This document shows, piece by piece, positions 1 through 23,072 of a DNA stretch of 64,000 nucleotides (within the stretch, counting starts at the first letter, position 1; each line of letters begins with the position of its first letter). This DNA is from Rhea pennata. Lineage: Eukaryota > Chordata > Aves > Rheiformes > Rheidae. The DNA is taken from contig NC_084671.1 of NCBI RefSeq assembly GCF_028389875.1, forward strand, positions 5,905,001 to 5,969,000. Reading direction: 5' to 3'. Below the pieces are notes generated by a model. It searched no databases and was not told the origin of the DNA. It saw only the letters and a list, made by a program, of their open reading frames with translations. The position numbers and the translations under genes are program-made.

Positions 1-33
1 TTTTTAATCAGTTTTGTTGACTTGTCATTCTAG

Positions 34-11831
<11,798 letters not shown>

Positions 11832-14225
11832 ATTCTCCCTTTCTGGACTGTGCCAATTGTTACTGTTTGTTTCTGCATTGGTAAACATCTCTTCATTTGA
11901 TGCATATGCATAAAATGAATAACTAAATATTTTATTCTTGCCACCTAATGTGGATTACTCACTATTTTCTTTTTGTATTAATTGTCATCCTGAACAGTTG
12001 TTATGTTGAACCTTGGGCTGCTAGAAAATGAAAAATGTAAGTTTTCGAACAGTCTTGCCAAATTTGAATTTTAATATAGAAGTTGGTCTGTGGGATTTCT
12101 GACTGAACAAGGGGATCTGGCTGTATAATTTGTCAATACAGCATTCTGTTAAAGGAAAATATTGTTACTGCTTTAAGAACACAAATTGCATTAGGGAACA
12201 TAATAAATATCCTTAAAGGGCTTCCATTTTTGCAGCAAGACAAGTAAGACCTCATGACTTCTGTAGTGTTAAATCTCTCCTCTCTGAACATCTGATTTCT
12301 GTGTTCTCCTTAGACTTAGAAGTGATAGCTAAATTATTGCCCTTTAGATTTAAATGACAGTAAGGAGAACATCTTTTTAAACTCCATTGGTCAAGAATGA
12401 CTGTTTTCATAGTGTATATTGATTCTATCTGAAAAGGAGATTATTAACTCAATGTTAGAATGGACGGGTTTTGCTACTAAATTACACACTCTGAATTGTA
12501 TATGGCTTTTGACATATGAACAGTGAGTGCCTTTCTGAGCCTCTCCCTTTCAGTGAGGGTTGTACATGATATAAAGTGTCAGTTTAAATAAATGGAATTC
12601 AACTTTTAAAAATGAAAATCTGTAGAGTGTAATTTAGCAGAAATTGGCAGCTAATATTGAAGAATGTAGGACCTCATGCTATTATTTATTGCTTTTACAT
12701 TCTCTGTCTTACCTGTATGGGTATGGTACAGCTATGGTCTAGATAAGGGCACTGTTTCCTATTGTTATCTTATTGCCATACTGCTGGAAATGCATTCCAC
12801 TTTGCCAGTGGGAAAAGCACATCTGGAAAAAAATAGGTGCTGTTCACAATGACTCCTTTAACTTCTCCCTTTATACTTAATAATTTGTAATCACAATCAA
12901 ATCTTAAATGTTGGTAGTAGACTCAAATTTAGTAATAAAGCACTTGGAATAAATAGAACAATTCAAAATAGGAGATATGCATGGAGTGATTCTTACATTT
13001 CACGATAGTAAACGGTGTAATATACAGCACAGCTAATTCTTAATGTTTGAGGAATATTTTTGAATGTCTTAGACTGGAGAAAGGCCACATATACCACTTT
13101 TGCGGGAGGAGAGAGGGATTTAAAAGAAATTGAAGAAAAGTTGTATTACATAAGGAAAAATTATAAGGTAAGATATATGTTAGTGAAAGTGGATTTAATT
13201 ATATGTAAACACAAGTTAGTAAACTTTAGATAAAGTTTTTAATAAGATTCATGCTTGGTCAATGTCTTTTCTTGAAAATAATTCAGTGGTGCAACTAAAC
13301 TTATAGCATGTATCTTCCATTGTAGTTTTTTTTTAATTACATGTTAGTTTCAAGACAGCACATGAATACACAGTAGTGACATAGCATGGTCCTTAATTCA
13401 TACTAATTCACACTTCCCATACACAACTCAAATTATGTAAAATACTGGAGTAAAACTTAGCTTTTAAAGAGTAGCTGATAACTTTAATACTTTTAGTTCC
13501 AGTGAAATGAACTACTCGCATGCGGTTCTTAAATTGTGGTTAATGCTAAAGTGCTTAGCCTTTGACTTCTACGCCCAGATGGACTAGTTTAGGCATCAGG
13601 ATTTAACTGATATTAAACTCTGAAGTTACTTTAAAAAAATCCCTCCCTACAGTGGCTTAATTTCATATGGAGTACTAAGTAAAATGGCTTTATAGACAGA
13701 AGTGCATTTCTGCTGTTCATCACAAAAGTGTAATACACTGTCTTTTGTGCTTAAAGCACAAATTAATTTTTTACAGATGATGTTACAGAAAACATACTTT
13801 TTCTATTTATGTTTCTAACTATTAAGGATGTCACTGAGTTAACAGTGATAGGCATGTTAAATGACTGTAAATCAATTTTAAAACTTTTTTCATTTTCTCT
13901 AAAGTGCCATGGTATTAACAGATGTATTTCACTGTTGAACGTATAGCAACTATCATAAATATTCAGAAGGGAAACTGTGTGTAAACCATCAAGTGCAGTA
14001 GATTTTGTCTTTGCAGAAAGTATCTGCATCAGAAGCCTGATGTGTTTATGTGGAGTAACCTCCTTTTTGTATGAACTTGGTTATTATGGGTGCTCTGCTA
14101 GTTAATATTGTTGCTACTATTTTCCTGTTTCACATGGAACGTGGTCTTAAACATTGTTGTGTAATCATTCTCTTTATTTGTGCACTTTTTACTTTAAATA
14201 AAACATTTATATTAGGCCTCTGTGT
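11832..14225 (+). other. PRKCI: PRKCI 3' UTR (inferred)
   Basis: AT-rich non-coding sequence follows the stop. AATAAA signals lie at 12587-12592 and 14197-14202, the second followed by a GT-rich stretch. A UTR of about 2.4 kb fits the family. Use of the first signal would give a short form of about 0.8 kb. The exact cleavage site is inferred. Confidence 0.6.
14197..14202 (+). terminator. PRKCI: Poly(A) signal, probable distal PRKCI site
   Basis: Canonical AATAAA in TTTAAATAAAAC, with TGTGTATT-type GT-rich sequence about 20 bases downstream. It is the last convincing signal at a normal UTR distance. Another AATAAA at 17444 is too far away to assign. Confidence 0.5.
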
Positions 14226-17200
14226 ATTAACCTCAGCAAAACACGCTGGAATTTGCTTGGGATAACTGGATGACCCTTAACTATCCAGCTCCCACAGGAG
14301 TGTTGTTCTAATCTTACCAGTGGTTTTGTTTGTTTCTTTTTGTTTGTTTTTTTTTCCCTAGAAGAGAGAACCCAGCTTGACCACTGCAACCTAAGTAATG
14401 CAGCCCCCAGTCCGGGGTTTCCAGATATGTCTTAGCGTGCAAGTCCCTCTCTAATACACTTGGACAGCCTCATTTCATCTTTCTCTGTGGAAAAAAAATC
14501 ATCATTGCAGGTTTTGTATTGATTTATCTTTCCTTCCAACAGCAGTGATGAAACAAAGTTAGCTTAGTGAGGCTTTCAGTAAGCTGTGCAGATGCAAAAG
14601 GCTTCAAGTAAAATCTAAAATGCAATTCTAGCTTGTTTGACCAAAGACCTCCTTTAGCTGGAGCTTCTAAGATGTCATCTCAGCTGCAAGAGCTAAGGCT
14701 TTTGAGTTTACAGCAACATTGCATCTGCTATGCTTATTTCTGAATGATTTCTCTCTTTTTCTCTAATTCATCCCCCATATTCTCTCAGATTTATAACATA
14801 TAGGGCAAGGGTGCTTGGCCAATACTGTTACACATATGGTATTTTAGTATTTGTACATCTGTATTTTAAAAGAGATTTCCTTTTGCAAGCTGGCTTGTTA
14901 TTAGAAGTATGTATCAGCATTCCTAGACAAATGCTACAGATGGTTGCAGGTCTTAAATACTTAACCTCCCAACACACACACACTTCATGTTCCTGTTTGG
15001 TTTGGTGGCCAACTGCTCTCTGTTCAGTCTGAACAGTTATATTAAGATGCTCCTAAAAAAAAATGAGTGGCTTGTTTAATCTTTATATACATGGTTACTT
15101 AATTACTAATCTTGCATTCTCACTTCATAATCAGGCAGTTTAGGCAAGACAGGTATCTGAAATTGCCTATAGATTAATGGTATTTTCCTAAGAGAGAACA
15201 GGGGATTGGAGCCCCTTTCAGAAAAGGGGAATTTTACTGTATCTTGCATTTTCTTGACAAGAGCTCAAACATTATTTATTTTAAATAATAAGCAGAAAAA
15301 ATTTCTTAAAATCTGAACTGTACATCTGAGATGTGTGGTCTTGTCAGTATGCATTTAATCACCCAAAATTAAAGGCAGAGAAGGCATTTCCCTTTTAGAT
15401 CTGTGTGGCTCTTCTGGGAAGTGGGATTTTTTTGATGTAAATAGAACCAGGAATCTGTTGTATCTGTATTTGACTTTAAAGCTTGAAAAAAGTGTCTGAG
15501 CTTTTATCCCCTTTTAAATCAGATCTCCAAACATCGAACTAAACAGCTGAATTCCGACTACAATTTTACATGTAGAAACTATGTCATATTTTCAATTCTT
15601 CATTAGATGTAGTTTTTTTGTACATAATTATTCCATAACTTGTCCTGTAAAATGCTAAGCATGCTCAAACCTATTTTTTTTACAGTAAGATCTGCAGTAG
15701 GATATCTAAAACATATCTGCATTATTTAATCTGTCATAGTATATTTCACAAATATATTAAGACCGATCTTCAGTATTATAACCTACCATTAAGAATTGCC
15801 ACTAAAATATCTTTCATCTTTGTGTAAAATGTACATCTTAGTATCTTCTGAGAATAAAACATAATTTTTTGTCCTTTGGACAGTGTTAAATTGTGCTCTT
15901 TACTAATTTTAGAGATGGCATGTATGGAAAGGAACATTAAAACAAACGCTTTACTTTCCCTTTCTACAGAAAACCCCATTTGTTCATAAATGTGCAACTT
16001 GAATTTTGATGACATAAAAGTGTGACAGAATTCATTACACATTTAGCATTTTGACAACTAGTATCTGTGTTAACCAGCTCAACTCGAAGATCATTTTATT
16101 TTAAGTCATAATATGTTATTTGGCACTTCATTTTGTAGGCAGTAGTTTAAAGGATTTTTTTTTTTTTAGTTTGCACTTAGAAATGCAGATTAGTTTGTCT
16201 CACTTGCATCTCTTCTGAGTGTGCGAGTTGCAGGGGTATCACCACCAGAGACTGTCAAAAGTGGCCTGCAAAGAATTAAAAGGGGTTTGCATCAGGGAAG
16301 AGCAGGACTTGTTTAAACACCTTTGCTTTATGATATTTTGGAAGCATGTGTTTTTCAACGTTTTGCTTACTATTATTTTAGAAATATATGAAATGTACGT
16401 TTTATGGGAAACCTCTTCGTTTATTGTATCTCATTATTATTATAGCTCTTTGATTTGAACTGGAAATGAAAGTTTAGTAGTCACTTCTTAATTGTCAAGT
16501 AAAAATACAATGTTTTTATCTATTTAAAATAGTAATTTTCTCTTCCTTGGGAGCTGACCTGGAAGAGTAAAGTCAAAAATTCTGTATGGGATGCCTTGGT
16601 TTTAAAGCTAAGTTGTTTGCTGAACATGCTAAATGTGAGTTTTAAGACAACCTTAAATATTAATTTAATAATATTCCAAAAAACTTGAGCACTTCTTGAA
16701 AATCCAGAAAGGTTTGTAATAAAATCCCTCCTAGGTTCTGTTAGTGCAATTTATTAAGTACTAAAAAGTTCTATAGCTAAGTTTTATTTTAGTTACATAG
16801 TACCTCTGGTACCAAAGTGCTTTTCACAGTCAACAGTCATGGTTCTAGGTTGAGCTTACGTGTTTTATTAGACAATCCTCTACCTACAAACCTTGTCTTA
16901 CGCTGCCTGATTCATTTCTGTTACACCACAGCAGTTACCAAAATTTGCATCTTGAAATGAAAATGTGCAATTTTTTTAAACCAAAATTAAACGGTGACAT
17001 CTAATTCCTAAGCTTATGTGCCATAAGCAGATTTAATAACAGATGTAATATCCACCTACAAATGTTGTCTTGGTTATGTTCTTAGATCACTGCAGCTACA
17101 GTGTTATAAACCTTGCATGTTCTTGAGTTATTTACAATTAGTGCATTTTAATGGTTGGCTATTTGGACAGAAATTTTTGATCAAATCCTAAACTCTGTAA

Positions 17201-18483
17201 CAGAGTAGAAAAGAGACAGGAATGTCCAGAATGTTTAAATAATAGAATCATTGGTCAGTGCTTTTCAAGATCAGCCCCAGAACTGGTAGATTCAGAAATC
17301 TTTTTATTCCACTATAATGCTGTGGCTATTAAGTCCCTTAACTACTTACTTACTATGTACAGAGCATTAGTATTCTTGCTGAATGGGTGTACTTTTCCAT
17401 AAAATTATTTGCTGTCCTAGCCTCAGATATTTTATTGTGGAAGAATAAAGAATTAAACATAATTTAAACAAAGGCAATTGAGATCAAACAAAAACGCACT
17501 CTTGCATTTTCTCCATCACTTTCCCTCAGTCCCAATAGTACACACCCTTCTTGCCCTGTACAAAAGCAGTTTGTGTTTTCATGTAAGGGTAGCAATTGTA
17601 CTCCTGCAGCTGCTTTGCATCTTCCACTGTTTGTTTAACTGTAAATGGAGAAAAATACCAGTCTTTATAAAATCTTTCCACAAAATCATTACATGAAAAA
17701 GCCTCCTCTTTTCTTTCCTTTCTAAGGCTGCAGAAGCTTGTATTTGATATAGCACCCAAAAGGTGAGATAATGTTTCCATAGTCCTATGTAAGTCTGTTT
17801 ACCTGCAGGCTAGAGAATAGCATTTATGAGAAGTATTAGGGTACTGCACATTACTGCAAAATATTAGAATTCATTTAAAAATGGTTAGAACCCTTTTCTA
17901 TTTTGAAAAGTAAAATGGCTAGGTATGAAAACGCATATTGAGGTGGCATGACCTGTGTTTATTTACTACAGGGTGTTGCTAATTAGATCAAACTCACTCA
18001 GATGCAAGGATGAACCGAGAGCAGGTTTATGGTTCTGCATTCATGAAACTTAAATAACAAATTCTATTTGCAGTGAATCTCAAGTGGCTGGACAGTACAG
18101 AGGTATGAATCTTGGTCATCTTTCAGCTCATAAAACTCAATCATGCATGTGCCTCTGCTCATGCTTTTAGATCTATAGATTTCAGCTTTGATTCTGCTGC
18201 TAGAGGAGTGCAGAGAGATGAAGTCTGGCAAGAAGAGCTGGAAAGTAGTAGGGTAAATGTAAGTACAGAAAAATGTACTCCCCATAACGGCAGTAGATAA
18301 TATGGTAAGTCCTACCTGAAGAACAGCTAAGTCAATCTTTACTGTCTTAAAATAAAAGTACAGAAACGAAAGGAGGATGGAAAGGGCAAAGAGTAGAGTA
18401 TAAAAGGGACCAAAAGCTAGTTCATCCAGTAGTTGCATTCTTCGTAAAGTTTAAATCTTGGTTCCATTTTTTTGACAGCTTTC
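14226..18483. other. PRKCI-SKIL intergenic DNA
   Basis: AT-rich sequence with short simple repeats and several AATAAA motifs, such as 17444. No exon of a known gene is recognised. Two minus-strand open frames (17526-17780 and 18064-18438) look somewhat protein-like and are discussed as a finding. The rest shows nothing I can name. Confidence 0.6.
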
Positions 18484-18600
18484 ATAGAATCATAGAATGG
18501 TAAGGTTGGAGGGGACCTCTGGAGATCATCTAGTCCAACCCTCAGCAGAGCCCCATACGGGGACTGAACCATGACCTTGGCATTAGCAGCACCATGCTCT
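18484..18600 (-). mobile_element. tRNA-Ile-derived SINE with CR1-like tail (TguSINE1-like)
   Basis: Read on the minus strand it begins AGAGCATGGTGCTGCTAATG, continues through a B-box-like GGTTCAGTCC and CCCCGTATGGGG, then passes into the CR1 3' end (GGTTGGACTAGATGATC) and ends with two ATTCTATG repeats. The head matches the anticodon-loop to T-loop part of tRNA-Ile; the first 20 or so tRNA bases with the A box are missing. The tail shows that CR1 machinery mobilised it. SINEs of this design are known from passerine birds. Confidence 0.8.
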
Positions 18601-19120
18601 ATCTTTACTTTGGCCTATATGGAATGGCAGGAATTTCTGCCTTCCTTTCCACAGAAGTGCTTTCTCTGTAGTCTGTGAGAAGCCAAGTTGGGTTTTTCAA
18701 CAGACACGTTTCACAGACATTTGGATGCCTATTTCAAACAGCTGAGAGCGAGTGCTCTTAATTTCAAACAACTTGGAAGTTTGCATGCTTCGAGAAAATT
18801 AAGGCTTCCTCTTGGTACCCCCAAAAACGTGTAAAAAATGTGCAGGAAAGACTTATCTCTGCCTGAGGATGCTGCAATGTGGCAACAGTAAAGCAATGGT
18901 CCTTGTGATGACACCTCCTGCTGAATGTAAAAACTGAGGTCGTACTCTTATTTCAGATTTATGATTCTCCCACCTTCACCTGAATTTAGTAAGAGAAAAG
19001 TGTTTTTCTCCAGGCTTTAAAAAGTAAATATAACCACTATCATCTTTGTGATCACAGTTATTGTTAAAGCCCAGACACAGCTGCTCAGTTACCCTAAACC
19101 CTGTGCGAACTGTCAGCAGT
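18601..19120. other. Intergenic DNA upstream of the SKIL CpG island
   Basis: Ordinary AT-rich sequence between the SINE and the sharp rise in GC at about 19.12 kb. No exon, RNA gene or repeat family recognised. Confidence 0.5.
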
Positions 19121-19540
19121 TTATTGCTTCTGCCGCCGGCCGCGCGGCTCCGGCCCCTGCGCCGCTCCGCGTTAACGCGCTCTGCGCTCGCTTTGCCCCC
19201 AGCGGGAGCGGCTCGGCCCCTCCGCTGCGGCGCCGCCTCCGCGCAGAGCGTGCAACAGCCGCCGCGGGCTGCGCGCCGCGCCGCGCCGCCCTCCCGCCCC
19301 CGCGGCGTTTTACGCGTTCGCGGGTTTTCCCCGCCGCCTGCGCCCCCGCTTCACCCCGCCGCCGCCGCCATGGCGCCGCCGCCACGGGCCTCCCGCGGGC
19401 CAGACGGCGGCCGGCGGCGGCGCCCGCCCCGCTGCTCCCGCGGCGGGAGGGCGCGCGAGGGCAGCGCGGCGGCGGCGCCGGGCGCGGCGGCGGCGGCGCC
19501 GGGCGGGGGCAGGGCGCGGGCCGGGCTTCCCCCGGCGGGG

Positions 19541-19950
19541 ACGGCGCGGCTCTGTGAGGGCTCCCTCCCTCCCTCCCGGCGCGGCGCGGCTCTGTGAGGG
19601 CTCCCTCCCTCCCTCCCGGCGCGGCGCGGCTCTGTGAGGGCTCCCTCCCTCCCTCCCGGCGCGGCGCGGCTCTGTGAGGGCTCCCTCCCTCCCGGCGCGG
19701 CGCGGCTCTGTGAGGGCTCCCTCCCTCCCGGCGCGGCGCGGCGCGGCGCGGCTCTGTGAGGGCTCCTTCCCCCCCCTCCCTCCCTCCCGGCGCGGCGCGG
19801 CTCTGTGAGGGCTCCCTCCCTCCCTCCCGGCGCGGCGCGGCTCTGTGAGGGCTCCCTCCCTCCCGGCGCGGCGCGGCGCGGCGCGGCTCTGTGAGGGCTC
19901 CTTCCCCCCCCTCCCTCCCTCCCGGCGCGGCGCGGCGCGGCGCGGCTCGC
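19541..19950. repeat. GC-rich minisatellite, about 40-bp unit
   Basis: About nine tandem copies of a unit built from GCGGCTCTGTGAGGGCTCC, a CTCC run and a CGGCGCG run. Unit lengths vary from 36 to 49 bases through changes in the CTCC and GCGCG runs. A stretch of about 85 bases is repeated at an offset of 135 bases (around 19714 and 19849), so larger blocks were also duplicated. The array ends in a degenerate copy at 19945. Confidence 0.92.
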
Positions 19951-20183
19951 TGAGCGCTGGCGGAGGGGGGGGGGATGGTTCTCCCCTGGCCGCGCTGTCT
20001 GAGGGCGGGGGGAGGGGCCGGCGCGGCTCGGCTCGGCGCGGCGCGGCGCGGCGCGGCGCGGGCTCCCTGAGGGCCGCGGGAGGGTTTCCCGGCGCCGGCG
20101 GGGGGAGGGGCCGCCCGGGGGTGTCTGAGGGAGAGGCCGGCGCGGGGGGGGAGGGGGAGGGGCGCCCGCTCCCGCCGCGGCCC

Positions 20184-20318
20184 CAGACAGTGGGCGGGGC
20201 TGCGGCGGCGGCGGCCGGAGGGGGGCGGGGGCGGCGCGCGCCGCCGGCGGGTTCGTGCCCGCGCGCCGCCGCCGCTGTCTCCGCCGCCGTCTCCGTCTGC
20301 GTCTCCGCAGTGAGGTCA
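20184..20318 (+). promoter_or_regulatory. SKIL: Cluster of SMAD core motifs next to a GC box
   Basis: CAGACAG at 20184-20190 is followed directly by the GC box GGGCGGGGC at 20192-20200. Four GTCT cores follow at 20277, 20289, 20295 and 20301, then TGAGGTCA, a CRE/AP-1-like site, at 20311-20318. SKIL is a known direct TGF-beta/SMAD target, so the cluster fits its feedback control. Single SMAD cores are common by chance; only the density is suggestive. Confidence 0.4.
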
Positions 20319-20460
20319 CGGGTGGGCGGCGCGAGCGCGGCGCCTGTTCCGTTCCCGCGGCGCCGGAGCCCCCGCGGCGCCGGGTGAGGAGCCGGGGAGG
20401 CGGCGGGGCGGGGGGCGCGGGCGGCCCCGCGGCGGGGGAGGGAGGGGAGAGGCGGGGCCG

Positions 20461-20500
20461 CGCCGGGCCGGGCCGGGCCGGGCCGGGCCGGGCCGGGCCC
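20461..20500. repeat. (GGGCC)n pentanucleotide tract
   Basis: About seven copies of GGGCC/CCGGG in a row inside the SKIL CpG island. Runs of three G at regular spacing could form a G-quadruplex on the plus strand. Related pentamers follow: GAGCC copies near 20586-20640 and GGAGC copies near 20761-20780. Confidence 0.85.
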
Positions 20501-21142
20501 GAGGTGAGACGGCGCCTGTGGGGGCGCCGCGCGGGGGGGCGGGCGGCGGCGGCGGCGGCAAATCTAGCGCCGGAGGAGGCAGCGGTGAGCCGAGCCGAGC
20601 CGAGCCGAGCCGGGGGGCGGGAGCCGAGCCGAGCCGAGCCGGTTCGTGCGGGGCCGGCAGAACGCCGGTGAGTCACGGGGCGGCGGGGCGCGGCGCGGCG
20701 GCCCGGGCCCTTCCGGGAAGGGGCGGCGGGGGGCGGCCGGCGCCGCCGCCCCGGGGGAGGCGAGCGGAGCGGAGCGGAGCGGGGGGGCTCGCTCTAGGCG
20801 CGCCGCCGCCTCCCCGGCCGTGCTGGCTTTTTCTTTTCTTTTTTTACTCTTTCCCCCATTTTCCCCCTTTCCCCCCCATTTTTTTTTCTATTTTTTTCTT
20901 CATTTAACGCTGTGAAAGAGCCTTTCCTCCCTCCCCCCGCGCCCCGGGGTTGCGGCCGCTGCTGCCGGCGTTACCCATCTGCCGGGCGCTTGTAACGGGG
21001 GTTGCGGCTCTCGGGCGAAGCCTCTCCGCGCCTTAATGTGTTGTGATTAATTACCCTTCTCTGGTATGTTGAACTCCTATCTGGAGACTCTGGTCTCGGA
21101 ATAAATGATTATTAATGACCCCCCCCCCCTCTCTCTCCGCAG

Positions 21143-21965
21143 GTTATCTGGAGAGTTTGACAGAACCGCATATTAGTGCAAGATGCGCATTTAGCCGATG
21201 GCCTGGATCTTAGTATTGCTGATAACTCGGGGTGGGAAAAGTCTGGCACTGGGGATATCTGTGCTAAAGGTGACTCTCCAGGGACACTGAGTTTTTGCCA
21301 GCTATCTGGATCAGCCTTTAATTCGGGTATTTTATTGGTGAGCTGCCACAGTAACTTTAATGGTGGTGCTGGAATCAAAAACCTGGCTGCGCAATAAATA
21401 AAGCCCTTAAGCTTATGTGTGATCCTGTAGAGCTGAGGGGGGATTCACACAACTTAAATGTCGGTTTTGGATCCGTTGTGTTGAGATTGGCACTCTTCAA
21501 ACTGAGACTTATGGGCATTTTTCTATTTTAATATTTTTAAAAAAGGACTTCTTTGAAAAGACAGTATGCTTTTTAAAGGAAAAAATGATTAAGGATGGAT
21601 GCTCATGCATCAACTCATCATTTTTTACTAAGTGACTGTACAAAACTACTGTACAAACTACTGAGTAGGCTATAAAAATTTTTATATGCATATTGCAGTG
21701 TTTTTTATAAAAGAAAATCGAACAAATAATTTTAAACCTAGAAGAAAAATCTGTTTTAACCTCTCCATTCTTAATTCTATGGTATGATATGCAAAATAGT
21801 TTACAGTTTTTACTCCTGGAGGCAGAAGAATTAACTTCCTACTGAGAGGAGTGCAAAGCTTGATGTGTATGAGGTAATAGAGATCATTTAAAATTGATTT
21901 TTGTATTAGCAAGCAGGAAAATGCACACTCAAGACTTGCTTAATTAAAAGTTCTGGTGTTTAGCA
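21143..21965 (+). other. SKIL: SKIL 5' leader in the first coding exon
   Basis: A C/T-rich tract ending TCTCTCCGCAG at 21142 is a strong splice acceptor, so the leader part of the coding exon starts at 21143. It is 823 bases long and contains several upstream ATGs, including small open frames at 21183-21194, 21198-21290 (30 residues), 21360-21401 and one starting at 21415. They could reduce SnoN translation. Their use is inference. Confidence 0.65.
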
Positions 21966-23072
21966 ATGGAAAGCCCACAAACAAACTTCCATCTAGGTCT
22001 AGGTTCAGACCAAAAAAGGAGTGGGATCCAAGAGGATGGGAGTCCTCCAGTAAAAAGAGTAATGACAGAAATGCATGTAAGTAACAAAGTACGAGTTGTA
22101 ATAAATAAATTGCCAACAATAAAGAAGGAAAACTTGGATGAATATGATGAAACTCCTGTGGAGGCTGATGGGGAAAACGCCAAGGCAAACAGTACTTCGA
22201 TATCTGAGCCTTTGAGTTTAAATCCAGGTTTGAAGCACACGCTGGCACAGTTCCACTTAAGCAGCCAGAGTTCACTGGGTGGACCAGCAGCATTTTCAGC
22301 TCGTTATTCCCAGGAAAGTATGTCACCCACTGTCTTTTTGCCTCTTCCATCACCACAAATAGTTTCTGGTCCACTGCTCATTCCTCCAGACAGCTCCACA
22401 GAACTCACTCAGACTATATTAGAGGGAGAATCTATTTCTTGTTTTAAAGTTGGAGGAGAAAAAAGACTTTGCCTGCCTCAAGTTTTGAATTCGGTTCTCC
22501 GAGACTTTTCGTTGCAACAGATTAATACAGTGTGTGATGAACTGTATATATACTGCTCAAGGTGCACGTCCGACCAGCTTCACATTCTGAAGGTTTTGGG
22601 AATTCTTCCATTTAATGCTCCGTCCTGTGGGCTAATTACACTGACCGATGCTCAGAGACTATGCAATGCTTTATTACGCCCTCGCACTTTTCCTCAAAAT
22701 GGCAGCTTTCTCCCTGCTAAGAACACGTTGGCCCAGCTGAAAGAGTCTGGCAGTGCCTTTGAAGTAGAGCACGAATGCTTGGGCAAATGCCAGGGTCTGT
22801 TTGCCCCTCAGTTCTACCTGCAGCCGGATGATCCGTGCATCCAGTGTTTGGAGTGCTATGGAATGTTCTCACCACAGACGTTCGTGATGCATTCACATAG
22901 ATCCCCTGATAAAAGGACCTGCCACTGGGGTTTTGAATCAGCCAAATGGCACTGCTACCTTCATATTAACCAAAAATACCTGGGAACATCGGAGGAGAGG
23001 GAACTGAAGCATCTCTTGGAGGAAATGAAGGAGAAATTCAGCGAGAAAAATCAAAAAAGATCTCGGTCCAAA
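21966..23072 (+). CDS. SKIL: SKIL first coding exon: SMAD-binding, DHD and SAND domains
   Basis: Encodes residues 1-369. [16 protein letters not shown] (91-106) is the conserved SMAD-binding stretch. The DHD domain spans GESISCF to CNALL (about 154-237). The zinc-binding SAND-like part has CLGKC (271-275), CIQCLEC (291-297), HSH (309-311) and TCHWGF. The donor is AAA/GTAAGT. Reading through the donor adds 21 residues before a stop at 23138, giving a possible 390-residue short form. Confidence 0.97.

Larger units (their letters stand above)
19125..21030 (+). promoter_or_regulatory. SKIL: CpG island with probable SKIL promoter and first exon
   Basis: GC content and CpG density rise abruptly at about 19.13 kb and fall at about 21.03 kb. 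The island lies just upstream of the SKIL leader exon (21143), so it should hold the promoter and a non-coding first exon. Possible first-exon donors are GTGAGG at 20387, GTGAGA at 20502, GTGAGC at 20586 and, the best match, CCG/GTGAGTCAC at 20667/20668. Several GC boxes are visible, for example 20192-20200. No TATA box is evident, and the exact start site cannot be fixed from sequence. Confidence 0.75.

Noticed and set aside
19351-20676. 441-codon minus-strand open frame, and overlapping plus-strand frames, in the SKIL CpG island
   Set aside because: Low-complexity R/P/A/G composition created by the GC-rich minisatellite and pentamers; no domain and open in several frames at once.
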